Shown: positions 1-12,675 of the stretch, one piece after another
Layout of the letters: every line of letters begins with the position of its first letter
Position numbering within the stretch: position 1 is the first letter of the stretch
From: Pinus tabuliformis
Taxonomy: Eukaryota > Streptophyta > Pinopsida > Pinales > Pinaceae
Length of the DNA stretch: 64,000 bases
Assembly: GCA_031772625.1 (NCBI GenBank)
Contig: CM062820.1
Span: forward strand, 319,703,599-319,767,598
Reading direction: 5' to 3'
Made by a program: the position numbers and the translations under genes
The notes under the pieces: generated by a model
Told to the model about the DNA's origin: nothing
Database searches by the model: none
What the model saw: the letters and a program-made list of their open reading frames with translations, nothing else

Positions 1-186
1 TACATGTTTTTCTTAAATGTATATATGTTTAACTTATATACTAATGATTTTTTACCATTAAAAATAATAATTATTATTATTTTAAAAAAACTTATAATTT
101 AGTTATTTTTATGAATTTTAAAATTTTATGATACTTCTTATGTGTTATGCCTAACAATTACTACCCATTTATTTACTAAATAATAC

Positions 187-267
<81 letters not shown>

Positions 268-1947
268 TGTAATTGGTTAGAGTAATTTAGGCCAAACATA
301 TAATTAAACTTAGCCACTACCACTCTAATACTAGGAGTATATATAATAGTAAATAAACTAGATATAATAAAAATTAGGACTAGAAATTACCAATAGTAAA
401 GAGGGTGCGAGATAAATGTATTTGTAATGGTTTTGTATGAAAGATAATAATTTTGAAATTTACGCAAAATTATTATATTTAGAAATTGGGGTCAAAATTT
501 TGAATATAAAAAATTAAAGTGTAATTTGGTAAGCAACTTTGTATACTTGTTTTGACTATAGTTTTCTATAATATAGATATAATTTGAAGACATTTAAAAG
601 CTAATTGAGTAAATCAGTATAATGAAGGTGTTATGTTTTTAATTCTTATTGGTTCGATTATATGAGAAAATTTATTATATTTCCTATGGATTGATATAAA
701 AGGGGTTAACAATTTAAAATTATAAATGTCATTTTACCAAGTCTCTTGTTAATAAAAACATGTTTGTCAAAAGAATATAAACATTAAATGATAAAAATTT
801 AGCAATAAAAATGTTATTTTAGTAATAAAATTTTGTAGGTAATAAAATTTTGTTAATTTCAGACTCTTTGTGAAAAGAAAGGAATTGTTAAATGATGAAT
901 TTTAAGATGGATTAAATTATATAAAGAACTTTCCCTAAAACACATAGATATGTAAAGAGGTATATGATTAAATATGTTTTGTAATAAAATATAAGAGTAA
1001 ATATATTTTGTAATAAATTATTAATTTATAAATAAATGTTAATGAATGAAAAAAACTAAACCTATCAACCTTTTGACTTATATGTTTATGATATTATATG
1101 TTCATCGACACATTTTCATTAGATAATATCAACTCTATCGGTTCTCCCTATAATCCCTCACTTTTAACTGATAATAATTTCCTCACATTAAAAACATATA
1201 AGTAAATGTTATGGGTCACATGATTTTAATTATTTGAAACCCTTAAAATGTTTAAATCATGAAACATTACATTCTTTTTGTACATATATTATTTATTTAT
1301 AAAAAAATAAAGTATTTATTTATAAGAAATGAAGTAATGCAGCCGAAGGGAGTTCTTGGCCTTATTTGCTCTACATTTTTTTTTCAAAATTGTTTAATGA
1401 ATTCACTAACAATCTCACATGATTCACCAAATACAAAAATCTCTGCATTTCCCCATTATATAAACATAACGTAAAAGACTCCCAACTAAATGTAGCCACA
1501 TCGTTGAGGTTCCCAACTAGATATAGCCACATTGTTCATTCTCAACCACAGTTCACGCATTTGTTCTTTTCAAAAATCCCAACAATCTCGAGCCCAAAGT
1601 TTCGATACCTCCCCACTAAACGTATCCACATCATTCATTCTTTGACATAGTTCTTACATTTTTTTTGCTTAGAGACACTAAGAAACCCGCTCGCAATTTC
1701 TAGAATCCTCTATATTGTTCTTAGCACTTTGTTAGCACTGATTATTAGTGGAATTTAAGGAAAGTTTAATTACAAATGAGTCAAGTAAGTACTTTGTTGT
1801 GACTAAAGTTTGGGAGGGAAATTTTTTGTGAAAAGCAAGCATTCTGTCAAGAAAGAGGCACCTGTAGCCATGCTCAATCTTTTTTAAGTTCAAAATGTAG
1901 TTATTCTTTTTTTGTAGGTTTTTAATTCTTACAAAATTTAATATCTT
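1..1947. other. AT-rich spacer, no gene recognised
   Basis: This stretch is strongly AT-rich, with stops in every frame and no protein similarity that I recognise on either strand. The one longer open frame (1259-1474, plus) encodes a low-complexity sequence without a known motif and looks like chance. A dinucleotide run (189-256) is the only clear structure. It may be old decayed transposon DNA, since the copia remnant begins directly after it. Confidence 0.6.
189..256. repeat. (TA)n microsatellite, about 34 units
   Basis: An uninterrupted alternating TA run. Such runs are polymorphic in plants and often mark slipped or palindromic DNA. No function is implied. Confidence 0.95.
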
Positions 1948-2194
1948 ATTTTTTGTGACAATGAAAACTGGATAAGATTAACATAATACCCAATGTTTCA
2001 TGTTGAAGAATATAAATTATAAGTACCAGTACATAGAAAGCCTAGCATAAGATAAGGTCGTGGGACTACAATATTTACCTATAGATGAACAGATAGTAGA
2101 TATTTTGACTAAAGATTTACCAAACAAGAAACTTGAGTATTTGAGAGACAAGATTGATTTGGTAGACATCTCTTCTCTAATTGAGAGGGAGTGA

Positions 2195-3549
2195 TGTTGG
2201 ATAGTTCTTCTCTTTTTGTGTTGTGCACTAGACCAGGACTAACAACCATAAGTCTTAGTTAAGGCCATAAGAAAAGAATGTAGTATGGAGGATTGAATAA
2301 GCATCTAAGATTGAAAATTCACGTGGATTAGAGAATCTAGGAAAGAATTTATATACTAATCCTAAGTAAAGATGAGGTAGGACATCCAAGACAATAATAT
2401 TTGAAGAGGACCAATATTCTTTGAGTATTAAAGATTGGAAATCCAAGATAAGAATAATCCTAAAAGGACATACCATGTGAACATCCAGATGGGATATCTG
2501 CCTCAGAGGCAGTGTGGAAACTCATGTAAAGCCTCCCAACATAATGCTCTTAAATGAAGTTGAGTCTGTCTAGTTAAGGCCTTCAATGATAGTGTTGGTT
2601 ATGATATAGATGCTTGATAGATGTCTTATCAATCTGACTCTTGTCGCTTCAAGATTGAGATTCCTTGTACTTCATAATGGGATTATGAATACCATGCTAG
2701 CTAAGAGGGAGCGTTGGAAATTGTAACTAGGTTCGGTATTCATAATTACCTTTTGTAAACATGACATTGCATATTTTATGTAATGTATAAAGAAAGTTTT
2801 TTTATTTTATTTTATTTAAAGCATGGGTTTCATACTCAAGTTTTGGTCAAAATCATCTTATTCACGCTTATAAGTATTTCTAGGTATTTCTTGGTCAAAG
2901 AAGAAATTTGTTCATGTATTATAGTCCAACTTTGACTCTTTGTAACCAAGAAATATTACTTATTTTGAGTCAACAAAAAACATTTGTTCCCCCAAGACGA
3001 ATTCGTCCCAATTAAGATTAATTCATCCTAAAGGAGGGTTATTCAACCCCTCAAGAAGGTTATAAATAAGAGGATATTGACTCATTTTTAGCACCATATC
3101 ATCTCAATTTTGATCTAAAATAACGAAGAATGAAAAAGAGTTAAGAGGACTAAGAAAAGGAGAAGAAGTCAAATTTTCTTCAATTTCATCTCTTTCTATT
3201 GATGCCCATGAAGTTGCTAAGGTTTCTATGCAGCTACGAAATTAGAAGAGTCTAAAATTACAAGCCCAGGGTTCTAAAGTGTAGTTGCAGGCTGAAATTA
3301 TAGAAGTGAATATGCAAGGTCAAAGTTTTGAAGTTTCCTTGAAGAAGATCTTGTTGGTGGGCTTACTTGGTGCCTGGGAGGATTCTTGGCTTTGGTCTTT
3401 GGTTCTCAGAAGTATCATTGTGAACAAATTCTATAAGAAGAGAAGTATTCTTTCTAGTTTTTCCCCTTGGAGGGGTTTTTCCCCTTGGAGGGGTTTTACC
3501 CTGGCTTGGAGCCTATATCTTGTGTGCTTTATCTTGTTTTGATCTTCAT
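2195..3549 (+). repeat. Copia LTR, copy 1
   Basis: It starts TGTTGGATAG and ends TTGATCTTCA, so it has the TG...CA ends of an LTR, and is preceded by copia RNase H and a polypurine tract. It is 1355 bp long and repeats at 3550 in the same orientation. A 17-bp block around TTTTCCCCTTGGAGGGG is doubled near 3460-3492 in this copy and single in copy 2. Confidence 0.85.
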
Positions 3550-4882
3550 TGTTGGATAGTTCTTCTCTTTATGTATCATGGATTAGACTAGGACTAACAA
3601 CTGAAGACTTAGTGAAGGCCATAAGAAAAGAATGGAGTATGGAGGAATAAATAAGCATCTGAGATTGGAACTTCATTTGGATTATAAAATCTAGGAAAGA
3701 AGTTGTATATCGATGCTCTTTGAGGATGAGGTAGGGCATCCAAGACAATAGTAGTTGAAGAGGACCAATATTCTTTGAAGATTCGATATTGGAAATCCAA
3801 GATAAGAATCATCCTAAACGGACATACCATGTGAACATACACATCAAATATGTTCCTCAGAGGTAGTGTGGAAACTCACATAAAGCCTCTTAACATAATG
3901 CTCTTAAATGAAATTGAGTCTGTCTAGTTAAGGCCTTCAATGATAATGTTGGCTATGATATAAATTCTTGATAGATGGCTTATCAATCTGACTCTTGTTA
4001 CAGGAATGCTTCAAGATTGAGATTCCTTGTAATTGATAATGGGATTATGAATACCATGCTAGTTAAGAGGGAGTGTTGGAAATTGTAACTAGGTTCTGTC
4101 TTCATAATAACCTTTTTGTAAACATGACATTGCATATTTTATATCATGTATAAATAAAGAAAAATAAATTTTATTTAAAGCATGGGTTTCATGCTCAAGT
4201 TTATGGCTAAATATATTCTTCATGCTTATAAGTACTTCTAGGTATTTCTTGGTCAAAGAAGAATTTTTTTCATGTACTATAGTCCCATTTGAACTCTTTG
4301 TAGCAAAGAAAAAATATTTATTTTGAGTCAAGAAAAGCCATTTATTGCTCCAAGACTAATTCGTCCCAATTAAGATTAAATCATCCTAAAGGAGGGTTAT
4401 TTGACTCCTCAATAAGGTTATAAATAAGAGGATCTTGACTCATTTGTAGCACCATATCATCTTAAGTTCAATCTAAAACATTGAAGAATGAAAAAGAGTT
4501 AAGAGGACGAAGAAAAGGAGAAGAAGTCAAATTTTCTCGAATATCATCTCCTTCTATCCACACGTGTCAAGATGCTAAGGTTTCTGTGAAGCTACGAAAT
4601 TGCAAGAGGATGAAATTACAGGGTCGAGATTCTAAATTGTAGTTGTAGGGCTGAAATTCTAGAAGTGAAGATACAAGTTTAAAGTTTCAAAGTTTCCTTC
4701 CAGAAGATCTTGTTGGTGGGCTGACTTGGTTCTTGGGAGGATTCTTGGCTTTGGTCTTTGGGTCTTAGAAGTATCATTGTGAAAAATTCTATAAGAAGAG
4801 AAGTATTGTTTCTGGCTTTTCCCCTTGGAGGGGTTTTTCCCTGGCCGGGAGCCTATATCTTGTGTACTTTGTCTTGTTGTGA
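3550..4882 (+). repeat. Copia LTR, copy 2 (tandem)
   Basis: It matches copy 1 along its whole length with frequent substitutions, starting again with TGTTGGATAG. The match fades near 4882, where the sequence changes to one shared with the gypsy LTR at about 10,296. The exact right edge is uncertain by several bases. Confidence 0.8.
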
Positions 4883-5540
4883 ACTTTATGCGACTCAGAA
4901 CTTGAGCATCCGGATTTCACCACCATATTTTGAGAGGATGACCTGTTAGCCCCCATTATTCATGGAAAAATTTGCTAGCCACATGATCATGATGGATAAG
5001 AATCTAGAAGAGTCCATATTGTAACTCTCATTAAAAATTTTAGTGATTAAAACCTAACCACTACTAGGCTCTTGGGTTCTGTTATAACCAGAAAGCTAGG
5101 ACGAAAATGGGTTCCATTATTCTTAGGTGCATTTTTTTGATGGATGATTAGAGTAGTCAAGATGGATAAGGAAAGAGCATACAGAGAGAATTTGTGCATT
5201 GTTGTAGCCTATAGACCATAGGCCTTACTTATTTCTACTCACAACCATGTTCTATTAAGAGAAAGAGAGTAGAGTGGCCTCACCTTCTAGATGCATTTTC
5301 TCTCAAAAGGATTTCCTAGGTTATATATTGTGTCAAGTCATGGTTTGTGAGTTTCTATTTATTTTTAATATATCTTCTATAGAACTATAATTTTCATGCA
5401 TATGCAAAAGACAGTAATTTACATATCCAAAAATCTACAAAAAAAAACCTCATAGTGTATATTTTGTATTTTTAAGTAGAATTTATCATATTTTTTGGGA
5501 TGAACAGTCAAGCAAAATATCCATGGTATTTTACGGATCG
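4883..5540 (+). repeat. Gypsy 5' LTR, left part missing
   Basis: It aligns with 10,296-10,932 of the 3' LTR, with shared blocks such as CCTAACCACTA and GAGTGGCCTCACCTTC. The left third is absent at the copia junction. It ends just before a primer-binding-site-like sequence (TTGGTACGAGATCATG), similar to the initiator tRNA-Met site TGGTATCAGAGC. Confidence 0.8.
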
Positions 5541-5542
5541 TA

Positions 5543-5558
5543 TTGGTACGAGATCATG
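5543..5558 (+). other. Primer-binding site, tRNA-Met type (decayed)
   Basis: TTGGTACGAGATCATG lies directly after the 5' LTR and resembles the plant gypsy/copia primer-binding site TGGTATCAGAGC. Its position supports the LTR end chosen. Confidence 0.6.
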
Positions 5559-8500
5559 TTTCTTTGGGTATATTATGGATATTTGCCAGGAATTTAGATT
5601 GGTTAATCCAAAAGTCATAAATCCCTAGACATAGTCGATGAATCTATGAATAACCCTTGTGATCTTGTAGAGGAGAAGGTTTCACAGCTATAAGTAAAAA
5701 TAGTAGATATAAGATGTAATTTGAATTCCCTCATGTCATAACTAAGAAACAATCTCGAGCTATTCAAATCAGATGGGACTTCTAATGCGAAGGAACAATC
5801 ATAGGGGAGATAATGAGAAAGGGAAGAAATAGAGAACGATTCAAAGAAAACACCCAAAAGAGATCAATCCAATTCAAGTTTCATGAACCATTCAAAATTC
5901 TTGTTCAAAATGGAAGTGAAGGTTGACATGAATCCATAATAAGGTGAGATTGAAACTCTAAAGCTATGTAATTAGTTGTAGCAGTTATAAGTTTATTTTA
6001 GTATTCATCATATAAAGGAAGAATAGAAGATTTCATTTGCATGGTGAAATTAGAGGGCCATGCACTGACTTGGTGAGAAAGCCATAAGGATACCTTGAGG
6101 TTGGAGGGATGTCCTCTAATGTTTAAGTGGTATGAATTTAAAACCCTCATAAAGTACCAAGTTTACCATATTGGGTATCTAGATGACCAATGGATCCGAT
6201 GGCACTACTTCAGGCAAAAGCAACCTAGGTAGAGCATACATGAATATACCATAGAGTTCAAAAGGATGGCCATAATTCTAGGTATCTACCCAAAGAAATC
6301 ATATGTACTCATTAAGTATTTATGGGGCCTACACAACCATATGTAGAGGTAAGTGATGTTATTTATGTCTAGGTCCGTGGATGAGGCTTGAGTGCAGGCA
6401 CAAAACCTAGAGAACATAGGCTAGAAGAAAGGAAAATCAAGTGGACTGAAGTAGAACGAGCACCAAGATGATTCTGAGGAGGTGAAGAAGAAATCAAAAG
6501 GGGGAAAATATAAAAATACGGTAGCCACAAAACACTAGTGCAAGGATCCCAATAGCCACTATAATCACTTGTAACATTGATGGTCAAACAGAGGATAAGT
6601 GTTTGAAGTTACATCCATAACTTAACCTAAAGAAAAATTAGTAATATAATAAGAAGAAGGATCTCATGGAAACTAATTTGAGCAACCAGATTAAAAGTAT
6701 CTTGGATGTGGATGAGAGTATTAGTTTTACATTATTATAGAAGGAGGTGAATCTAAGTAGCCTTCAGAGAGAAATAAATGACATATAATCTTACACATAA
6801 AGATACAGGTCAAGAAGACAAATATTGATGCTATGTCTAACTTAGGTTTGCATGCAAATCTCATTGCAGTAGAGCTAGTCAACAAATTGAGATTGGAATT
6901 TCATGATCATCTAAGCCCATATCCTTTGGGATGGGAAAATAATGATGCAATGTTAAAGGTAACAAAATGATGAAAATTTATATTTTCTATTAGTGTTGAT
7001 TTTATTGATGAAGTAGAATTACAATGCAATTCCCCTTGATGTATGTGGAGTGGTGTTTGGAAGTTCCTAAATCTACACGAGAGGTGAAATAATCATGTCG
7101 AGAGATAACCAATACCAACTCATTAATGATGGAAAATTGTTCACCATCAACACACACAAATTTAAGTTGAAAATTTCATTGGTATGATCCAACCAACCCA
7201 AGAAATTGATTAGTTGTAGTAAGAAGTTTGTTCTATTGGTTTTAAGAGAGAATCATTCAGTATATAAGGATACAACGAAGCAACAAGCAATGAATATAAG
7301 ACTTGTTGCAAGCATATAAGGATGTGTTCTAGAAGCTTGAATGGTTACCACCTAAGATGGAAGTGGAATAAGAGATTCAACTTTTACTAGACATCCCATT
7401 GCCAAACATTGGGTTGTATAGGTAGTATGTTATAATAGCAAGTGAGGTGAAGAAATAGTTGTAAAAGATACTAGAACAAGATGTCAATTTATCAAGTACA
7501 TCATCATAGTTGTAAAAAAATACGGGACTTGGTAGATTTGTATTGATTACAAGTCGCTAAAAAAATTCACACTCAAGAATAGCTAACCCCCTGCCCAAAA
7601 CTGATGATTTCTTGCATCAGTTGTAGGAAGAGAAATACTTCACTAAGCTTGACTTAAACTCTAAATATCACGACATTCATGTTAGAGAAGAAGATACCAA
7701 GAAGATCACTTTCAAAAGAAGGTAAAGTTTGTATGAGTGGCTAGTCATGCCTTTTGGCCTATGCAATGTGCCAACTATGTTTACGAGATTAATGAAAGAT
7801 ATATCTTGCCATTTTGTGGATTAATTTATTTTTTTCTATTTGGATGATATAATGGGATATATTTGTTCCTCGGAAGAGAACATATCACATGTTACACATT
7901 GCTAGATACATTGAAGAACCAACATCTGCTAGCAAAAATATCAGGAAGTGTGATTTTGCATAACAATTGTTGGTGTCTATGGGGTATGTGATACATGGAG
8001 GAGAGCTTAAGATATATCCTACCATGATGGAGGACATCATGAAATGGTTGGTGCCTGCTAATCTTTCTATGGTTAGGAATTTTGATGGGGTAACACAATT
8101 TCTATGGAAATTCATGGCCTCATTTTTAGCAGTAGTAACACCACCCCATGCCATAACAACAAGTGACAAGAGACTCAAGTGGGGAAAGGGTCAGTAAAGG
8201 ACCTTTTAGGAGCTAAAGAAGAAGATAATTCAAGCACCAGTTATGGCATTGCCGAATTTATAGCATCCCTTTGAAGGGGATGCGGATGCAAGTGGGTATG
8301 CTATGGGGGAGGTCTTGATGTAGGAAGTAATGCCTATATGCTACCATTTTGAAGCATTTCATGGGGAATTTCTTAACTAACCTACCTACGATAAATATAT
8401 CTATGCCTTGGTGTAAGATGTGAAAAATTGGAAGAACTATCTAATGGGAAAGGAGACAATAATCAACACAAATCACAAGCCATTATAGTACATGTAGGCC

Positions 8501-9998
8501 TAGTGTAAGCTACAACATATTGAGCATTACAAGTGGATGGGTTTCCTACAACAATTTCATTTAGTGATAAAGTCTAATAAGGGAATCACATACAAGTTTT
8601 TTGACATGCTTTTAAAGTCACCCCAATCAAAGAGCAATATTTAGAGGATGAGGACTTTAAGGAGGTTTTTCAGCAGTTGTAGATTCAGAGTCATGTGCAT
8701 GATGTTGACAACATTGATAACTACCATCTCTAGGATAGTTTACTCTATAGACTAGATAACCTAAGTGTTCCTAAAGGTGAGCTTTTGTAGCATTTTAAAG
8801 AGGCTCACACCTCCAAGGTTATGGGGAACTTTGGTGTAGGGAAAATAATGGCCAACTTGCAAAGGTATGTGTAATGTCCCAATATGAAAGAACATGTAGC
8901 TAGCTTCATAAGAGAATGCATGATTTGTCATATCAACAAGTATAGTAATAGGAAATAGGGTCTATGCCATCCCTTGCATGTACCCACTCACCCATGGGAA
9001 AGTATTTCCATGGATTTTGTGGAGGTTTACCAACAACCAAGAAAGGACATGACTACCTATTCATGTTAGTTGGAAGGTTGAGCAATATGTGTGTTCTTAT
9101 GCCCTATAAAAGTACCATAGAAGGAACAAATAAAAAAAACTTGTTCTTTGGAAAGGTCTTCGTACACTTTCTGAAAGCAAGGATAATTATTTCGGACAAG
9201 GAGACAATATTTCTCATGAAATTTGGACCACATTATGGGAGAACATCGAAACAAAGTTAAAGAGGTCTATAGAATTATGTCCTTAGACAAATGAGCATAC
9301 ATAAGTAGTCACCATGACTTTGGTACATCTTTTCAGGGGTTATAATAAAAAGTGTCCAAAGACTTGGGATGAGAATCTTGTATATATACAATACTCATAT
9401 AAAAGGGTCCACACCTCTATACAAATAAGAGTAAGGGAGGATCTTATAATGGATGCATTAAAGGATATTAATTTGTAGAAAAGATCAAGAAAATCCATAT
9501 ACAGGTATAAGAGACACTACAAAAGTCATAGGAAAAATACAAGGTTAGGCATGATCATCACAGAATAGAGATGTTAAAAGGTTAAAAGGTCCTGGTAAGA
9601 AACTTAAGACGATGTGATATCATCCCCTTGAGATACTAGAAAAGGTGGGAGATGGTACCTATAGACTCAGTCTATTGCCATACATGCACATTTACTCAAT
9701 TGCGAATGTAAAGACTTTAAAATTCTATGGGGCTTCCATTGTAGAATAGGAAGAGGAACTAGTTCTAACATCTGTGGAGGATTAGGCTCTACATTACTAG
9801 ATAGAGTTGATAGAAGATACATTTTTATAGAAGAGATCCAAAACTACAAGGTAGGGGAAACATGAACTTTGGTAGATTAGGTTGAAAGGATAACTTCCAA
9901 GAAATACTAAATGGTACACCGAGAAAATGTGGAGGAAAAATTACTCAACTCATATAATGCAAGATTTTTGGGATCAAAAGCCTCCAAAAATGAGGAGG

Positions 9999-10932
9999 TG
10001 TGATCTATATTTGGTCATGGTATTGTTTTTCATTCATATCGATGGTTTTGGAGTCGAAAAATTGGAGGAATTATCTCACAAAACCAATTTTACCGATGGG
10101 GCCCAATTTTGAAAATTAGGGTCTAAAACCTTCTCGGAGCATTTTGAGGCATCACATGTCATTTTTTTGTGTTAAAACCCTATTACTTTCATGAAAACCC
10201 ATATTTTCCTACTCTAGACATAAAGACCTTTCCAATGGAGCAAGAATTAGCTTAATCAAATTCTATATGCAAAATTTATGCCACTCAGAAGTTGACCTTC
10301 TTATTTTCAGCACCATCATTCAAGAGGATGTTGTGTCAACCCTTGTTGTTAATGGAAAAGGGGCTAGCCAGATGATTATGATGAAGAGAAATCTATAAGA
10401 GCCTATATTGTAACTCTGGCTAAAGAGTTGAGGGAGTCAAACCTAACCACTAGTAGGCTATCAGGTTAGGTTATAACAGGGCTGCTAGGAGGAAAAGGGG
10501 TTCCATTCTTTTTTAGTGCATTTATTCCATAGATAAGAAGAGTAGCCAAGAGGGATAAGGAGAGAGAAAACATATACTATTTTTGTATTGTGGTAGCCTA
10601 GAGGCCACATGCCTTACTTCTTTGTACTCACAACTAGTTTCTATTCAAAGAAAGAGAGCAGAGTGGCCTCACCTTCCAGCTAAGTTTTCTTCCGAAAGGG
10701 TTTCCTAGGTTATATATTGCGTCAAAGTATGGTTTGTGAGCTTTTACTTTGTTGTTTTCTACATTTCACATACTTGAAATTTCCATGCATATGTAATAAC
10801 TAGTAATTTACAAAACCATAAATATAAAATGAAATAAACCTTCATAGTGTAGATTTTAGACTTTTAAGTATAATTTATCAAATCTATTCTGACAAATGGT
10901 CTAGTGGAATATCAATGATAATTTATGGATCA
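9999..10932 (+). repeat. Gypsy 3' LTR, about 934 bp
   Basis: It starts TGTGATC directly after a purine-rich tract (AAAAATGAGGAGG) downstream of the chromodomain-like region, and ends near GGATCA by alignment with the 5' LTR end. It is AT-rich and highly diverged from the 5' copy. Confidence 0.75.
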
Positions 10933-11219
10933 TCTAGCCCTCTCTTTGTTATGATCATCCTGCAAGCATTGAATAACCCTACCAACATTAACTAAATAAC
11001 CTCCATAGGATACTCTTTTCATGATGGTTTCTTATGTGAATTGAACCATCTTTGCCTTTGATACTAGCCAAATTGTTTGATCCTCCTTAATGAATGCAAT
11101 TACTTAACATACAGTTGGTATTTGAATGCTTAGAAAACTTTCCCTCACTTGTAATGTTACTTTTATTTCCTATCCATGCACAAGGTTATAGATAACTTCT
11201 AACAATATGCTTCATATTA

Positions 11220-11650
11220 CTAAGCCAAACTCATTAATCACAGGCTAAGTCTCTCCTAGCCTCTCCCTATCCCTTATTGTCCTTGGGAATCCATCTCCGT
11301 GGATTTTAATAGTTTCTTTTCTCTCACCTTCTGTAAGCATTACAAAATTTATGTCATTATATTACAATTTTCTAGGACAATCATTATTATTCATCATACC
11401 AAGACTATAGATACTTTCCAAAGTAAACATTTATTTTTCAACATGTCTATATTTCTTTTGGTGTTCCACTCTTTATCATTTCTAACTAAGAATCCTATTT
11501 TTTTAGCCACTTTTGGAAATAATTATGGAAGCCTTTTGACTACAGAGTTGTAGATATTTTCTACTATATTTCATCCCTAGATTAATGGCCAAACTAAATC
11601 CATCAACTTCACACTTAGTTTAGAGATAAGAAACACTAGGACATCTATTT
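11220..11650 (+). mobile_element. Ty3/gypsy integrase fragment
   Basis: In the plus strand a 'PWESISVDFNSFF' block (about 11,278-11,316) and an 'IFSTIFHP' block followed by an NGQTK block (about 11,552-11,600) match the start and middle of a gypsy integrase core. It comes from a different insertion than the element ending at 10,932, since it lies beyond that element's 3' LTR. The DNA after it (11,590-11,790) contains a diverged repeat of its own last ~100 bp. It is a broken fragment without visible LTRs. Confidence 0.6.
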
Positions 11651-11787
11651 CAATATCATACCTTACCTAAATTGATCACCAAACCAAAGGAATCAAACAT
11701 ACATTTTCTATGCTCTACATGCTTAATTTAGACAAAAGAAACTTTATGACACCTACTTCGATATCCTAATACATAGTTATAATCAAG

Positions 11788-11792
11788 TAGTA
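11788..11792. repeat. Target-site duplication TAGTA (left)
   Basis: TAGTA directly precedes the TG start of the giant element's left LTR and recurs directly after its right end at 36,029-36,033. Confidence 0.85.
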
Positions 11793-12675
11793 TGTTGTAT
11801 CTCTATAGACAATTCTAGGTTAAGAAATTATGCTAGAGCATATAAAATGTTTTATTTTATTTTTGATTTTTGGATGACCAATGCTTTAAATTGTTAAACA
11901 GGTGCAGACTCTTAATTATTTATGATATATTAGAAAAGAAAACACTTCACCTTTAATATAATTTAGCTTTGAAAAATGTGTAAGGTTGAACTTAAGAATA
12001 GATGATTCATTAAATCTTGAAAAAGAGTATTTAACTCATCATATACAGTTGATGCGCGTAAAATTATTTTACATCCTAACAAAATATATTTAAATGTTAA
12101 AGGGAAGTTGCAATTAAAATATGAAGAGGAATGAACTAAAATAGAAGGTTCTAATTAACTAATCCCTATAATTGATTATAACTTCATAGGGGTTTTAAGA
12201 TAGATTGACATTCAATCTTATCTTACCCAAATTTCCCATTAATTTAAAACATGTGAAGAATTAAACAAAATGAAAACATAAGTAACAATGAAGTACTCAC
12301 AGGAACACAAGTTGTTTCAAGACAAATTCAAAATCCTTCTATCAATTTGAGAAAAATTTCAAAGGATTACAATTCTTCTTACTAGTTTATCACAAGGGTT
12401 CAAACGTTCATACTTTGAACTACAAAGTATTTATAGAACTGTCTCCAAAATATCTTGATTTAAAAATCAATATTTATTTACAAAATATATTTGAAACTAA
12501 TTACAAAAATAGAACTAGAAAATAGGAAACTTGAATTTCTTGGACATCTTGCACAAAATTCGAGGCTTTTGTTGATGACTAAGGCTATAAAAGTTGCTAT
12601 TTTGTTGTCTTTCCTAATCATCTTCCCTTTTTCTCCTATAAACATGCATCTTGTTACTGAAAATCTGTTGCCTGC

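Larger units (their letters stand above)
1948..4882 (+). mobile_element. Ty1/copia fossil: RNase H tail plus two tandem LTRs
   Basis: From about 1948 to 2194 the plus strand encodes the end of a copia RNase H: a C-D-N-E block near 1955 and, around 2085-2150, the typical 'DEQIVDILTK' tail followed by a purine-rich tract. The LTR starts right after it at 2195 (TGTTGGATAG). A second copy of the same ~1.35-kb LTR starts at 3550, with no internal DNA between the two. The rest of the element is not visible upstream. The fossil is badly broken. The second LTR runs directly into the 5' LTR of the gypsy element to its right. Confidence 0.8.
4883..10932 (+). mobile_element. Ty3/gypsy chromovirus fossil, heavily decayed
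   Basis: Direct LTR-like repeats at 4883-5540 (partial) and 9999-10,932 flank an internal region with gypsy parts in canonical order on the plus strand: a primer-binding site (about 5543-5558), gag with the WIRWHYF-type block (about 6060-6420), protease-like region (about 6830-7050), reverse transcriptase with a YLDD-like block near 7840 (about 7540-7900), RNase H (about 8240-8650), integrase (about 8700-9400) and a C-terminal chromodomain-like stretch (about 9640-9930). The order and chromodomain point to a chromovirus. It is broken at very many places (well over twenty) and its LTRs differ by more than 20% by eye, so it is the oldest element here. Confidence 0.85.

Noticed and set aside
7885-8197. 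Overlapping plus and minus open frames of 68-97 codons
   Set aside because: They lie within the gypsy RT-RNase H region in non-coding frames or antisense.
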